NCBI GenBank assembly: GCA_013823365.1
Contig: PNMC01000013.1
Location: forward strand, 1 to 32,838
DNA: 32,838 nt
From: Parvibaculum sp.
Lineage (GTDB): Bacteria > Pseudomonadota > Alphaproteobacteria > Parvibaculales > Parvibaculaceae
Direction of reading: 5' to 3'
Made by a program: the position numbers and the translations under genes. Under the pieces are notes generated by a model. It had not been told where the DNA came from. It did not search any database and saw only the letters and a list, made by a program, of their open reading frames with translations. This document shows positions 1 through 7,963 of this stretch, one piece after another; within the stretch, counting starts at the first letter, position 1; every line of letters begins with the position of its first letter.

Positions 1-941
1 ATCTGTTCGGCTTCCGCGACCATGCCTTCGATCAGTTCCTTGCAGGTCGGGATGTCGTGGATGAGGCCGGCGACCATGCCGCAGCTCCAGGCGCCTGCAT
101 CCATGTCGCCGCCCTGCATGACGCGCGGATAGACGCCGCCGACGAGTTCCTTGATGTCGTCGATGGTCGTGGCGGCGCCCTTCGTCTTCTCGATCTCGAC
201 GATCTTGTCGACCGCGGCATTCGCCAGCACGCGCTCGGTGTTGCGGAGCGGGCGCATGATGAGGCGGGTGTCGAGCTCGGAAGCCGCGATCAGCGCCTTC
301 TTCACATTCTCATGCACGGGCGCTTCCTTCGTCGCGATGAAGCGCGTGCCCATATTGATGCCATCGGCGCCGAGCGCGAGAGCGGCCACGAGCTGCGAGG
401 CCGTGCCCATGCCGCCCGAGGCGACGAAGGGCACTTTCAGTTCTTCCGCCGCGCGAGGCAGCAGGATCATGTTCGGAATGTCGTCTTCGCCCGGATGGCC
501 GCCGCATTCGAAACCGTCGACGCTCACCGCATCGCAGCCGATGCGCTCGGCCTTCAGCGAATGGCGGACGGAGGTGCATTTGTGGATCACCTTGATGCCC
601 GCTTCCTTCATCTTGGGCATATAGGCCTCGGGGCTGCGGCCCGCGGTTTCCACGATCTTCACGCCGCCCGCGATGATCGCGTCGATATATTCGGGATAAG
701 GCGGATTGGCGAAGCCCGGCAGGAAGGTGAGGTTCACGCCGAAGGGCTTGTCCGTCATGCCGTTGCACTTCGCGATTTCCTTCGCGAGCGCCTCCGGCGT
801 CGGCTGGGTGAGGCCGGTGATGATGCCGAGACCGCCAGCATTCGAGACGGCGGCGGCCATCTCGGCGAGACCGACGAAATGCATGCCGCCCTGGATGACC
901 GGATGCTTGATGCCGAAGAGTTCCGTAATGCGCGTCTTCAT
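1..941 (-). CDS. Nitronate monooxygenase-like FMN oxidoreductase (C-terminus cut by window edge)
   Basis: About 313 residues of a TIM-barrel flavoenzyme of the 2-nitropropane dioxygenase / nitronate monooxygenase family are present. The family oxidises alkyl nitronates with FMN and oxygen. The N-terminus begins MKTRITELFGIKHPVIQGGM, a typical start with the glycine-rich substrate loop. The motif FECGGHPGE places a histidine at about residue 149, matching the catalytic base of class I enzymes. GGMGTASQLVAALALGADG followed by MGTRF is the usual FMN-phosphate binding stretch. The ATG at 941 is preceded by GGGAGA at good spacing. The reading frame stays open to base 1, so the C-terminus lies outside the window. 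The gene is divergent from the sulfatase. Many relatives are annotated only as NAD(P)H-dependent flavin oxidoreductases, so the substrate is uncertain. Confidence 0.88.
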   Translation of the reverse strand, partial: MKTRITELFGIKHPVIQGGMHFVGLAEMAAAVSNAGGLGIITGLTQPTPEALAKEIAKCNGMTDKPFGVNLTFLPGFANPPYPEYIDAIIAGGVKIVETAGRSPEAYMPKMKEAGIKVIHKCTSVRHSLKAERIGCDAVSVDGFECGGHPGEDDIPNMILLPRAAEELKVPFVASGGMGTASQLVAALALGADGINMGTRFIATKEAPVHENVKKALIAASELDTRLIMRPLRNTERVLANAAVDKIVEIEKTKGAATTIDDIKELVGGVYPRVMQGGDMDAGAWSCGMVAGLIHDIPTCKELIEGMVAEAEQ

Positions 942-1130
942 GGACGTCTCCCGAATATCTGTCTGTGGCGCCGTGCTTCGCAGCGCTTTCCTGCCGGGGA
1001 GGATAGCCCTATCGGTGCAATTCCGGAACTCACTCCGCCGTGACAATGCCGTTCAGGAGCGAACAGACGGATGACCGCTGAGTGACAGGCGACGGGGAGA
1101 GACAGCACGCTCGCTTCTCCCTTTCTTCGC

Positions 1131-1153
1131 CAATTAATTTATGTCATTAATTG
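1131..1153. promoter_or_regulatory. AT-rich perfect inverted repeat, candidate operator upstream of the sulfatase
   Basis: CAATTAAT at 1131-1138 is mirrored exactly by ATTAATTG at 1146-1153 with a 7-base spacer. It ends 28 bases before the sulfatase ATG, in the 240-base divergent gap 942-1181. It stands out as AT-rich in GC-rich DNA. The geometry suits a dimeric repressor, but no regulator gene is adjacent. The two TTAA cores are 9 apart, so it does not fit the CtrA spacing of 7. I see no convincing -35/-10 pair in the rest of the gap. Confidence 0.4.
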
Positions 1154-1181
1154 TGCCAATAGTTTCGGGAAGGGGGACACC

Positions 1182-2831
1182 ATGAAGAAGTGGCAGATCT
1201 ATTCGCTGGCGGCCGTTATCGCGGTCACGGCGCTGGCCGGCACGGCCTACACTTTCCGCAAGGACATCGTTCTCTATCTCGTTGCCACGCGGGCACGCGA
1301 CGCAACGCCTGTCGCGCCGAACCGCGAGATCGTCTGGCAGCAGGGCCCGGCGGAAGCGGCGGAAGGTCACCGCCCGCCCAATATCGTGCTCATTCTCGCG
1401 GACGATCTCGGCTTCAACGATATCAGCCTTTATGGCGGCGGCATCATCGAGACACCGCATATCGACGCGCTGGCGCGTTCGGGCGCGAATTTCTCCACGG
1501 CCTATGCCGGCACGGCCGCCTGTGCGCCGTCGCGCGCCATGATCATGACCGGGCGCTATGGCACGCGGACGGGCTTCGAGTTCACGCCGACGCCGCCCGG
1601 CATGACGCGCATCGTCGACATGTTCTACAATGACGGCACGCGGCTCCATGAGATGCTGGTCGACCGCGAGGCGGCGGCCAATGCACCGCCCTTCCGCGAG
1701 CAGGGCCTGCCGGGCGAGGAAATCACGCTTGCCGAAGTGCTGAAGCCCGCCGGCTATCACAATATTCATATCGGCAAATGGCATCTGGGCAATTCGGAAG
1801 AGTTCCTGCCCAACGCGCAAGGCTTCGATGAAAGCGTGATGCTCGAAAGCGGGCTCTTCCTGCCGGAAGACCACCCCGATGCCGTGAACGCGAAGCTTCC
1901 CTTCGATCCGATCGACCAGTTCCTCTGGGCGCGGATGCAATATGCGACGTCCTACAATGCGGGCGAATGGTTCGAACCGAAGGGCTATCTCACCGACTTC
2001 TATACGGACGAAGCCGTGAAGGCGATCGAGGCGAACAGGAACCGCCCCTTCTTCCTCTATCTCGCGCATTGGGCCGTGCATACGCCGCTTCAGGCCTCGC
2101 GGGCGGATTACGACGCGCTCTCGCATATCGAGAACCATCGCGAGCGCGTCTATGCCGCGATGATCCGCTCGCTCGACCGCAGCGTCGGCCGCGTGATGGA
2201 AGCGCTGAAGGAAAACGGGCTCGACGACAATACCATCGTCATTTTCTCGAGCGACAATGGCGGGCCCGGCTATATCGGCCTGCCCGAAATCAACAAGCCG
2301 TTCCGCGGCTGGAAGCTCACCTATTTCGAAGGCGGCATCCGCGTGCCGCTTTTCATCCGCTGGCCGGGGCGGATCGAGGAAGGGGTGGAGCGCGAGATGC
2401 CCGTCGCTCATCTCGACCTCTTCCCGACCATCGCCGCGGCGGCCGGTGCGCCCCTGCCGGATGACCGCGTGATCGACGGCATCGACATTCTTCCGCTTGC
2501 CAAGGGCACGGAGACAGCCGAGCCCGACCGCGCGATTTTCTGGCGCGACGGGCACTACCACGCCATGCGCAAGGATGGCTGGAAGCTGCAATTCGCCGAG
2601 CGGCCGAACAAGGTCTGGCTCTACAATCTCAATGAAGACCCGACGGAGCAGAACAATCTCGCCGAGGCGATGCCGGAGAAGGTGGCGGAGCTTCGCGCGC
2701 TGGTGGACGCACATAATGCGACGCAGCGCGATCCGCTCTTCCCTGCCGTCGCCGAAATGCCGGTGACGATCGACAAGACGCTGGAGGAAGAGGCGACGCC
2801 GGAGGACGAATATATTTACTGGCCGGGTTGA
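1182..2831 (+). CDS. Exported or membrane-anchored arylsulfatase (formylglycine type)
   Basis: This 549-residue protein belongs to the alkaline-phosphatase-like sulfatase family, which hydrolyses sulfate esters. A hydrophobic stretch at about residues 7-25 after MKKW suggests a signal anchor or Sec signal, so it probably acts in the periplasm. PNIVLILADDLG at about 66-77 supplies the first metal ligands. CAPSR at 114-118 is the canonical C-x-P-x-R signature, in which Cys114 would be converted to formylglycine. IGKWHLG (about 197-203) and FSSDNGGPG follow in the family order. Length and motif spacing are complete. The ATG follows a GGGAAGGGGG stretch. Activation needs a formylglycine-generating enzyme, and none is in this window. 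The natural substrate cannot be told from sequence. The gene appears monocistronic, with a strong terminator just downstream. Confidence 0.92.
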   Translation: MKKWQIYSLAAVIAVTALAGTAYTFRKDIVLYLVATRARDATPVAPNREIVWQQGPAEAAEGHRPPNIVLILADDLGFNDISLYGGGIIETPHIDALARSGANFSTAYAGTAACAPSRAMIMTGRYGTRTGFEFTPTPPGMTRIVDMFYNDGTRLHEMLVDREAAANAPPFREQGLPGEEITLAEVLKPAGYHNIHIGKWHLGNSEEFLPNAQGFDESVMLESGLFLPEDHPDAVNAKLPFDPIDQFLWARMQYATSYNAGEWFEPKGYLTDFYTDEAVKAIEANRNRPFFLYLAHWAVHTPLQASRADYDALSHIENHRERVYAAMIRSLDRSVGRVMEALKENGLDDNTIVIFSSDNGGPGYIGLPEINKPFRGWKLTYFEGGIRVPLFIRWPGRIEEGVEREMPVAHLDLFPTIAAAAGAPLPDDRVIDGIDILPLAKGTETAEPDRAIFWRDGHYHAMRKDGWKLQFAERPNKVWLYNLNEDPTEQNNLAEAMPEKVAELRALVDAHNATQRDPLFPAVAEMPVTIDKTLEEEATPEDEYIYWPG

Positions 2832-2858
2832 GGCCCTGCCCCAACGCGCCTTTGCGTC

Positions 2859-2893
2859 AAGCGCCGCCTTTCCAGAGGCGGCGCTTCTTTTTT
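2859..2893 (+). terminator. Intrinsic terminator after the sulfatase gene
   Basis: An 11-bp perfect stem, AAGCGCCGCCT at 2859-2869 pairing with AGGCGGCGCTT at 2876-2886, encloses a 6-base loop. It is followed by a T-rich run including TTTTTT at 2888-2893. It begins 28 bases after the sulfatase stop and lies wholly before the SDR gene, so the two plus-strand genes are probably separate transcription units. Confidence 0.88.
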
Positions 2894-2948
2894 CTGTACG
2901 CGCGCCCTGCCGCCGGTGTGAACTTCAGAAAAACACCGGGAGGGACGA

Positions 2949-3785
2949 ATGAGCGATCATGTGAAGGGCAAGACCATCGTCGTGACGGGCGCGGGGGGCG
3001 GCTTCGGGCGGCTGATATCCCTCAAGGCGGCCGCGCGCGGGGCGAACATCATCTGCGGCGATGTGAACGAGGCGGGACTTGCGGAAACCGTGGCGCTGGT
3101 GCGCGAGGCAGGCGGCAGGGCCTCCAGCGTCAGGACCGATGTGACGGACCTCGCGCAGATGAAGGCACTTGTCGCCCATGCACTCGCAACGCATGGCGCG
3201 ATCGATGTGATGATCAACAATGCGGGTGTGATGCCGCTCGCCTTCTTTTCCGATCACGAAGCGGCCCATGGCGCTTGGACGCGCTGCATCGACATCAACA
3301 TCAAGGGCGTGATGAACGGCATTGTCGCCGCCTATGACCCGATGATGAAGCAGGGCCGCGGGCACGTCATCAACATCTCGTCGATCTATGGCAATTTTCC
3401 GGTCACCGGCGCAGCGGTTTACGGGGCGACGAAAGCGGCGGTGAATTTCCTGTCGGAATCGCTCCGCGTGGAGGCGGCGGGCAAGATCAAGGTGACGACC
3501 GTGAAGCCGACCGGCGTGCCGGGCACAGGGCTCGGCGCAGGCGTGCTCAACCCCGAGGCTATCACCGGCATCCTCGGCCAGAACGCCATGAGCTATCTCG
3601 GCACCATGGGCGCCATCATGGAAGGCAAGGTGCAGGACGAGCGCGTGAACCCCGACAGCACCGCCTATGCCGCGCTCGAACCCGCCTATATCGCCGACGC
3701 CGTCATCACCGCCATCGACCAGCCATGGGGCGTCTCGCTCGGCGACATCACGGTGCGTGCCGCAGGGGACGGGTATATTTTGTGA
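2949..3785 (+). CDS. Short-chain dehydrogenase/reductase (SDR family)
   Basis: This is a 278-residue cytosolic NAD(P)-dependent oxidoreductase with a classical Rossmann fold. TGAGGGFGR at residues 13-21 is the TGxxxGxG dinucleotide-binding motif. NNAG lies near residue 90. The catalytic set is a serine in INISSIYG (about 144-145), then Tyr158 and Lys162 in the YxxxK motif (YGATKAA). Length is usual for classical SDRs. A strong ribosome-binding site, GGGAGGG, precedes the ATG. The gene sits alone between a terminator and a convergent tRNA gene, so the context gives no substrate. No terminator of its own is visible in the 12 bases before the tRNA. Alcohol, steroid or 3-oxoacyl substrates are all possible. 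Confidence 0.9.
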   Translation: MSDHVKGKTIVVTGAGGGFGRLISLKAAARGANIICGDVNEAGLAETVALVREAGGRASSVRTDVTDLAQMKALVAHALATHGAIDVMINNAGVMPLAFFSDHEAAHGAWTRCIDINIKGVMNGIVAAYDPMMKQGRGHVINISSIYGNFPVTGAAVYGATKAAVNFLSESLRVEAAGKIKVTTVKPTGVPGTGLGAGVLNPEAITGILGQNAMSYLGTMGAIMEGKVQDERVNPDSTAYAALEPAYIADAVITAIDQPWGVSLGDITVRAAGDGYIL

Positions 3786-3797
3786 GTGAGAAGAAAA

Positions 3798-3874
3798 TGG
3801 CGCGCCCGGAACGATTCGAACGTCCGACCCTCAGATTCGTAGTCTGATGCTCTATCCAGCTGAGCTACGGGCGC
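3798..3874 (-). tRNA. tRNA-Arg (anticodon ACG), CCA encoded
   Basis: Read on the minus strand, the acceptor arm GCGCCCG (from 3874) pairs with CGGGCGC. This is followed by discriminator G and an encoded CCA ending at 3798. The D-arm carries AGCTCAGCTGGATAGAGC. The anticodon stem CAGAC/ATCTG frames a loop with ACG, and the T-arm contains GTTCGAATC. The total of 77 nt is normal. ACG, modified to ICG, reads CGU, CGC and CGA. A small hairpin (CCCTTG ATC CAAGGG, 3890-3904) lies 15 bases before its 5' end and could sit in the precursor leader. Confidence 0.97.
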
Positions 3875-3970
3875 ATGCACATCGCGAAGCCCTTGATCCA
3901 AGGGCATGGGGTGGAAGGTGACCACCCATCGCCGAATGCGGGGCCACTCTTAAAGCGTCAGGCGGCCAAA

Positions 3971-4066
3971 GGCAAGGGGCGAGAGGCCCCGAAACCGGGG
4001 CAAATTTCGGGGCGGGCGGGGGCCCGAAATCCCGGCTTGCCGCCGTTTCCGGCCCTGCCCCTTGCC
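3971..4066. repeat. GC-rich non-coding block of nested, overlapping inverted repeats
   Basis: A 10-bp perfect pair, GGCAAGGGGC at 3971-3980 and GCCCCTTGCC at 4057-4066, encloses the block. Inside, GCCCCGAAA (3986-3994) pairs with TTTCGGGGC (4005-4013). The same right arm, read as ATTTCGGG (4004-4011), can instead pair with CCCGAAAT (4023-4030). The two inner stems are therefore mutually exclusive. The block lies between tRNA-Arg and the 3' end of the S58 peptidase gene, both on the minus strand. No open frame, T-run or recognised RNA family is visible. It could be a transcript-end structure, an extragenic palindromic element or a small structured RNA. Confidence 0.5.
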
Positions 4067-4082
4067 CCGCCGGGCGGCGGCC

Positions 4083-5117
4083 TCAGCGCCCGTGGCGCTC
4101 GCGCCAGGAGATGGTTTCGCCCAGCGTTTCCGCCTCATAGACGGCGCGGGCGATGGCGCGGGAGACGCAATCGGCGGCGAGCGCGCCGATGACCGAGAGC
4201 GCCAGGTGGCGCGGTGCGGGGCCGAGGGCATGGGCGCCCGTCGCCAGCACGAAGATCGTGTCGCCATCGACGGGGGCATGGACCGGGCGGATGGCGCGGG
4301 CCATGCCGTCATGCGCCATGATGGCGATGCGGCGGGCCTCGGCGGGCGTGAGGTCCGCATTCACGGCGACGACGCCGATGGTCGTGTTGCCGCCGGCCAG
4401 CGCATGGGCCTTCGACCCCGTGAGCGGGTGCTGCGCGGCGAGGCCCCCTGCCCCTTCGGGCCAGCCGCGCCCGCCGAACTCGCCATCGAGCTCCAGCGGC
4501 GCGGCCCAGAAGCGATCCGTCCCCGGCATGACGACCGAGCCAAAGGGGTTGGCGGCCATCAGCGCCCCGACCTCAAGGCCGCTTTCCGAGACGATGGAGG
4601 CGGCGCCGAGGCCGCCTTTATATGTGCCGGCCACGGCGCCGAGGCCCGCGCCCGCATTGCCGAGCGCGAGGTCCTCGCCTGCCCTTTCGCAGGCCGCCTT
4701 GCCGAGCGCACGATAGGGCGGCTCCTCGCCCCAGTTCTTGTCGCCGCCATTCGCGAGGTCGAAAAGGATGGCGGAGGGGACGATGGGCGAGACGAGCGGG
4801 CTCGACCCGACCCTGTAGCCGCGGCCCCTCGCGCCGAGCCAGGCGGCAACGCCGGAGGCTGCATCGAGCCCCCAGGACGAGCCACCCGAGAGCACCACGG
4901 CGTCCACCGCATCGACAAGGCAGGAAGGATCGAGCAGGTCGGTCTCGCGCGTGCCGGGACCGCCGCCGCGCACCTCGCCTCCCGCGACGGCGCGTGTTTC
5001 CGGCAGGACCACGGTGACACCGGTCCGGGCGCGCTCGTCCACCGCGTTGCCGACGGAAATGCCCGTCACGTCGCAAATATGGTTGCGGGGACCTTTGCGG
5101 ATGGTGCCCAGATGCAT
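4083..5117 (-). CDS. P1/S58 family self-cleaving aminopeptidase (DmpA/NylC-like)
   Basis: This is a 344-residue hydrolase of the DmpA / 6-aminohexanoate-oligomer hydrolase (NylC) family. These enzymes cleave themselves to expose an N-terminal nucleophile, then act on small peptides or amide oligomers. The start region [20 protein letters not shown] is typical. [14 protein letters not shown] and [12 protein letters not shown] are family motifs. [14 protein letters not shown] matches the NylC processing site: cleavage between Asn244 and Thr245 would create the catalytic threonine. I chose the ATG at 5117 because GGGAGAG lies 8 bases upstream. An in-frame ATG at 5156 adds 13 residues but has no ribosome-binding site. 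No signal peptide is seen, so it is probably cytosolic. It is divergent from the gamma-glutamyltransferase gene across 113 bases. The exact substrate is unknown. Confidence 0.9.
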   Translation of the reverse strand: MHLGTIRKGPRNHICDVTGISVGNAVDERARTGVTVVLPETRAVAGGEVRGGGPGTRETDLLDPSCLVDAVDAVVLSGGSSWGLDAASGVAAWLGARGRGYRVGSSPLVSPIVPSAILFDLANGGDKNWGEEPPYRALGKAACERAGEDLALGNAGAGLGAVAGTYKGGLGAASIVSESGLEVGALMAANPFGSVVMPGTDRFWAAPLELDGEFGGRGWPEGAGGLAAQHPLTGSKAHALAGGNTTIGVVAVNADLTPAEARRIAIMAHDGMARAIRPVHAPVDGDTIFVLATGAHALGPAPRHLALSVIGALAADCVSRAIARAVYEAETLGETISWRERHGR

Positions 5118-5230
5118 ATCTCCAGCTCTCCCTGCCTTTTCACGCGCCCCGAGCATTGCGGCGCGGCGGATTTTGTCCGCATCATAGCAAATCGCCGCCG
5201 AAGAGCTGCATGTCCGGGAGGAAAAGCGAA

Positions 5231-6964
5231 ATGAAACTCAATCGACTCCTTCCGGGGCTGAGCGTGGCTGCACTCGGGCTTGTCGCTCTCGTCACGCTCG
5301 CCTCTCTGTTCGGAACCGGCGAAGAGCCCCGGCCCTTCATGGTGGCAAGCGCCAACCCTTATGCGAGCGAGGCAGGAGCCGAGGTCATGCGCAGGGGCGG
5401 CAGCGCGGTCGATGCGGCGATCGCCGTGCAGGCGGTGCTTTCGCTTGTCGAACCGGAATCTTCCGGTCTCGCGGGCGGCGCCTTCCTGCTGCACCACGAT
5501 GCGGCGAGCGGCACACTCGATGCCTATGACGGGCGCGAGACGGCGCCGATGGGCGCGACGCCAGCCCTCTTTCTCGACGATGAGGGCAAGCCTCTCCCCT
5601 TTCTGGAGGCGATGATCGGCGGGAGTTCCGTCGGTACGCCCGGCGTCGTCAAGATGATGTGGCTTGCGCACCGGGAACACGGCAAGCTCGACTGGGCAGA
5701 GCTTTTCACGCCGGCAATCAGGCTCGCGGAGGAAGGCTTTGCCGTCGCGCCGAAGCTGGCGCAGGCGATTGCGCGCGATCCGGTCCTCATGCAGATGCCG
5801 GTGGCGCAGGACTATTTCTATCGTCTCGACGCCGACGGAACGCGCGTGCCCGCCGCGGAAGGCGATGTTCTCAAGAATCCGGCTTACGCGGAAACGCTGA
5901 AGCGCATCGCGGCGGATGGCTGGCGCGGCTTCTACGAGGGGCCGGTGGCGGAGGAAATCGTGGCGACAGTGCAGAACGCGCCGATGCGGCCCGGCACGCT
6001 GTCGCTGGATGATTTTGCCGCCTATGAAGCGAAGAAGCGCGAGCCCGTCTGCGCCCCCTATCGCGGCTATCGCGTCTGCTCCATGCCGCCGCCGACTTCG
6101 GGGGGCGTGACGGCGCTGCAGATCCTCGGCATCCTGTCGCATTGGGACGTCAAGGGCATGGAGCCGATGACGCTGACATCCGTCCACTTCATCGCCGAGG
6201 CGATGAAGCTCGCCTATGCCGACCGCGACAAATATATCGGCGATCCCGATTTCGTGCCCGTTCCTGTCGCTGCGATGCTCGACCCTGCCTATCTCGAAAG
6301 CCGCTCGAACGAACTCGATGCAAGCATCACGCGAGGCAAGGCGGAGCCCGGCCGGCTGCCGGGCGAACGGGCGACGGACTGGGGCCTCAACCAGCCCGTT
6401 GACATGCCCTCCACAAGCCATTTCAGCATTGTGGACGCGCAGGGCAATGTCGTTTCCATGACCACGACGGTGGAAGGGCCGTTCGGGTCGCATCTCATGT
6501 CGGGCGGCATGATGCTGAACAATCAGCTTACGGATTTTTCTTTCCTTCCGGAAGTGGAGGGAGAGCCGGTGGCGAATGCGGTCGCACCCGGCAAGCGGCC
6601 ACGCTCTTCCATGACGCCGGTCATCATCTATGACGCGAACGGCGATTTCTTCGCGGCAGTCGGCTCGCCGGGCGGCAGCCGCATCATCGCCTATGTGACG
6701 CAGACGCTGATTGCGCTCATCGACTGGGAGATGGACATGCAAACGGCGATCGCCCTGCCCCGCTTTGTCGACCGCAATGGGCCGCTCGAGGTCGAGGCCG
6801 GTACGCCGCTTGAGGACCTCGCACCGGCGCTTCGGGAGCTCGGCCATACGGTCGAGCCGCGCGAGTTGATGAGCGGGCTCCATGGTATACGCGTGACGGC
6901 GGAGGGCCTTGAGGGTGCGGCCGATCCGCGGCGCGATGGCAATGTGGTAACCGAGCTACCGTGA
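5231..6964 (+). CDS. ggt: Gamma-glutamyltransferase
   Basis: This is a 577-residue Ntn hydrolase that cleaves the gamma-glutamyl bond of glutathione and related compounds. A hydrophobic N-terminal segment (about residues 6-28, no lipobox) indicates export or a periplasmic anchor. [20 protein letters not shown] and SSGLAGGAF are conserved large-subunit motifs. In [13 protein letters not shown] the threonine at 395 aligns with the autoprocessing nucleophile of E. coli GGT, so cleavage before it would give large and small subunits. [11 protein letters not shown] and GSPGGSRII, typical of the small subunit, follow. The ATG at 5231 has GGGAGGAAAAG upstream. An in-frame codon at 5156 is upstream of this and would disrupt the signal. 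The last 9 bases overlap the convergent glucokinase gene. Confidence 0.93.
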   Translation: MKLNRLLPGLSVAALGLVALVTLASLFGTGEEPRPFMVASANPYASEAGAEVMRRGGSAVDAAIAVQAVLSLVEPESSGLAGGAFLLHHDAASGTLDAYDGRETAPMGATPALFLDDEGKPLPFLEAMIGGSSVGTPGVVKMMWLAHREHGKLDWAELFTPAIRLAEEGFAVAPKLAQAIARDPVLMQMPVAQDYFYRLDADGTRVPAAEGDVLKNPAYAETLKRIAADGWRGFYEGPVAEEIVATVQNAPMRPGTLSLDDFAAYEAKKREPVCAPYRGYRVCSMPPPTSGGVTALQILGILSHWDVKGMEPMTLTSVHFIAEAMKLAYADRDKYIGDPDFVPVPVAAMLDPAYLESRSNELDASITRGKAEPGRLPGERATDWGLNQPVDMPSTSHFSIVDAQGNVVSMTTTVEGPFGSHLMSGGMMLNNQLTDFSFLPEVEGEPVANAVAPGKRPRSSMTPVIIYDANGDFFAAVGSPGGSRIIAYVTQTLIALIDWEMDMQTAIALPRFVDRNGPLEVEAGTPLEDLAPALRELGHTVEPRELMSGLHGIRVTAEGLEGAADPRRDGNVVTELP

Positions 6965-7939
6965 CCGTGCGAGCGCGGCACGGGCAAGCCCGAGCAATGC
7001 CGCATCCTTCCTGAGAATGACGAAAACGGGTATGCGCGCGAGGAAGGAAGACATGCGCCCCTTGTCCTCGAAGCGCGCACGGAAACGGGCTTCGTCGAAG
7101 AGGCCCGGTGCGTTCTCGATCCAGCCGGGCACGATGCCGCCGCCGATATAAATGCCGCCCTCGGCGCCGAGCGTGAGAGCGAGATTGCCCGCAACCGCGC
7201 CGAGCCAGCCGCAAAAGAGCGCTACGGCTTCCGCCGCCCGCGCATCGCTCCCTTCCTGCGCGCGGCGGGCGATGTCCGGCGGCGTCAGCCTCTCGGCCGT
7301 CCTGCCCTCGATTTCGCAAAGTGCCGCATGAAGCGCGACGAGGCCGGGCCCGGAGAGAACACGCTCGACCGAGACATGGCCGTATTTGGCCTGCAGGCAC
7401 GCGAGAACTTCCATTTCGCGCGGCGTGGCTGGCGGCAGGTCTGCATGACCGCCCTCGCCGGGAACGGGAATTTCATGCGCGCCGTCGAAGACGAGCGACG
7501 AGATGCCGAGGCCGGTGCCCGCACCCAATATGGCGACCGGCGCCCCCGCCCGCCCGGCACGATCCGCACTCACGGCATGGAGCTCCTGCCGCCGCAAGGC
7601 GGGCACCGAGAGCGCAAGGGCCGCGAAGTCGTTCATCAGCCGCGGTGCGGCAACGCCTGTGACGCGCGCGAGACCGCCGAGCGACACTTCCCATGGGCAA
7701 TTCGTCATGCGGATAAGGGCATCGCCCTCCCCGCCTTCCACCGGCCCCGCGGCGCAGGCCGCTACGCCGGAAAGTTTCGGCCGGCCGGAGGCATCGAGGA
7801 AGGCGCGCAGTGCCTCCTCCATCGAGGGATGGTCCGCCGTGAGATAGATGGATGGCGGCGAGATGTCAGGCCGCTCGGGGCCCGGCTCCGCCAGCGCGAA
7901 GCGGGCATTGGTCCCGCCTATATCGGCCACAAGATACAT
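6956..7939 (-). CDS. glk: Glucokinase
   Basis: This 327-residue cytosolic ATP-dependent hexokinase makes glucose 6-phosphate. [13 protein letters not shown] at residues 4-16 is the phosphate-binding signature of the bacterial Glk (non-ROK) family. Asp104 in LMNDFAAL is the catalytic base position. [12 protein letters not shown], then [10 protein letters not shown], and [17 protein letters not shown] align with the E. coli enzyme's conserved blocks. Length matches the family. A strong GGGGGAGA precedes the ATG. It is the last gene of the minus-strand trehalose run, 24 bases after otsA. There it could phosphorylate glucose released by the GH15 enzyme and supply glucose 6-phosphate to OtsA; this link is inference. 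It ends tail-to-tail with ggt, overlapping by 9 bases. Confidence 0.93.
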   Translation of the reverse strand: MYLVADIGGTNARFALAEPGPERPDISPPSIYLTADHPSMEEALRAFLDASGRPKLSGVAACAAGPVEGGEGDALIRMTNCPWEVSLGGLARVTGVAAPRLMNDFAALALSVPALRRQELHAVSADRAGRAGAPVAILGAGTGLGISSLVFDGAHEIPVPGEGGHADLPPATPREMEVLACLQAKYGHVSVERVLSGPGLVALHAALCEIEGRTAERLTPPDIARRAQEGSDARAAEAVALFCGWLGAVAGNLALTLGAEGGIYIGGGIVPGWIENAPGLFDEARFRARFEDKGRMSSFLARIPVFVILRKDAALLGLARAALARSR

Positions 7940-7963
7940 GTCTCCCCCCGCCCGGCGACGCCG

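Noticed and set aside
1131-1153. CtrA site upstream of the sulfatase
   Set aside because: Two TTAA cores are present but the spacing is 9, not the 7 required by the consensus.
1134-2714. A 526-codon minus-strand open frame opposite the sulfatase
   Set aside because: The plus strand encodes a sulfatase with all catalytic motifs; the antisense frame has no domain and an Arg/Asp/His-rich shadow composition.
3798-4082. Integration site or genomic island boundary at tRNA-Arg
   Set aside because: No integrase, no direct repeat of the tRNA 3' end and no change of gene character were found on either side.
5066-6883. A 605-codon minus-strand open frame opposite gamma-glutamyltransferase
   Set aside because: Same reason: it is antisense to a complete GGT and also crosses into the S58 peptidase start region.
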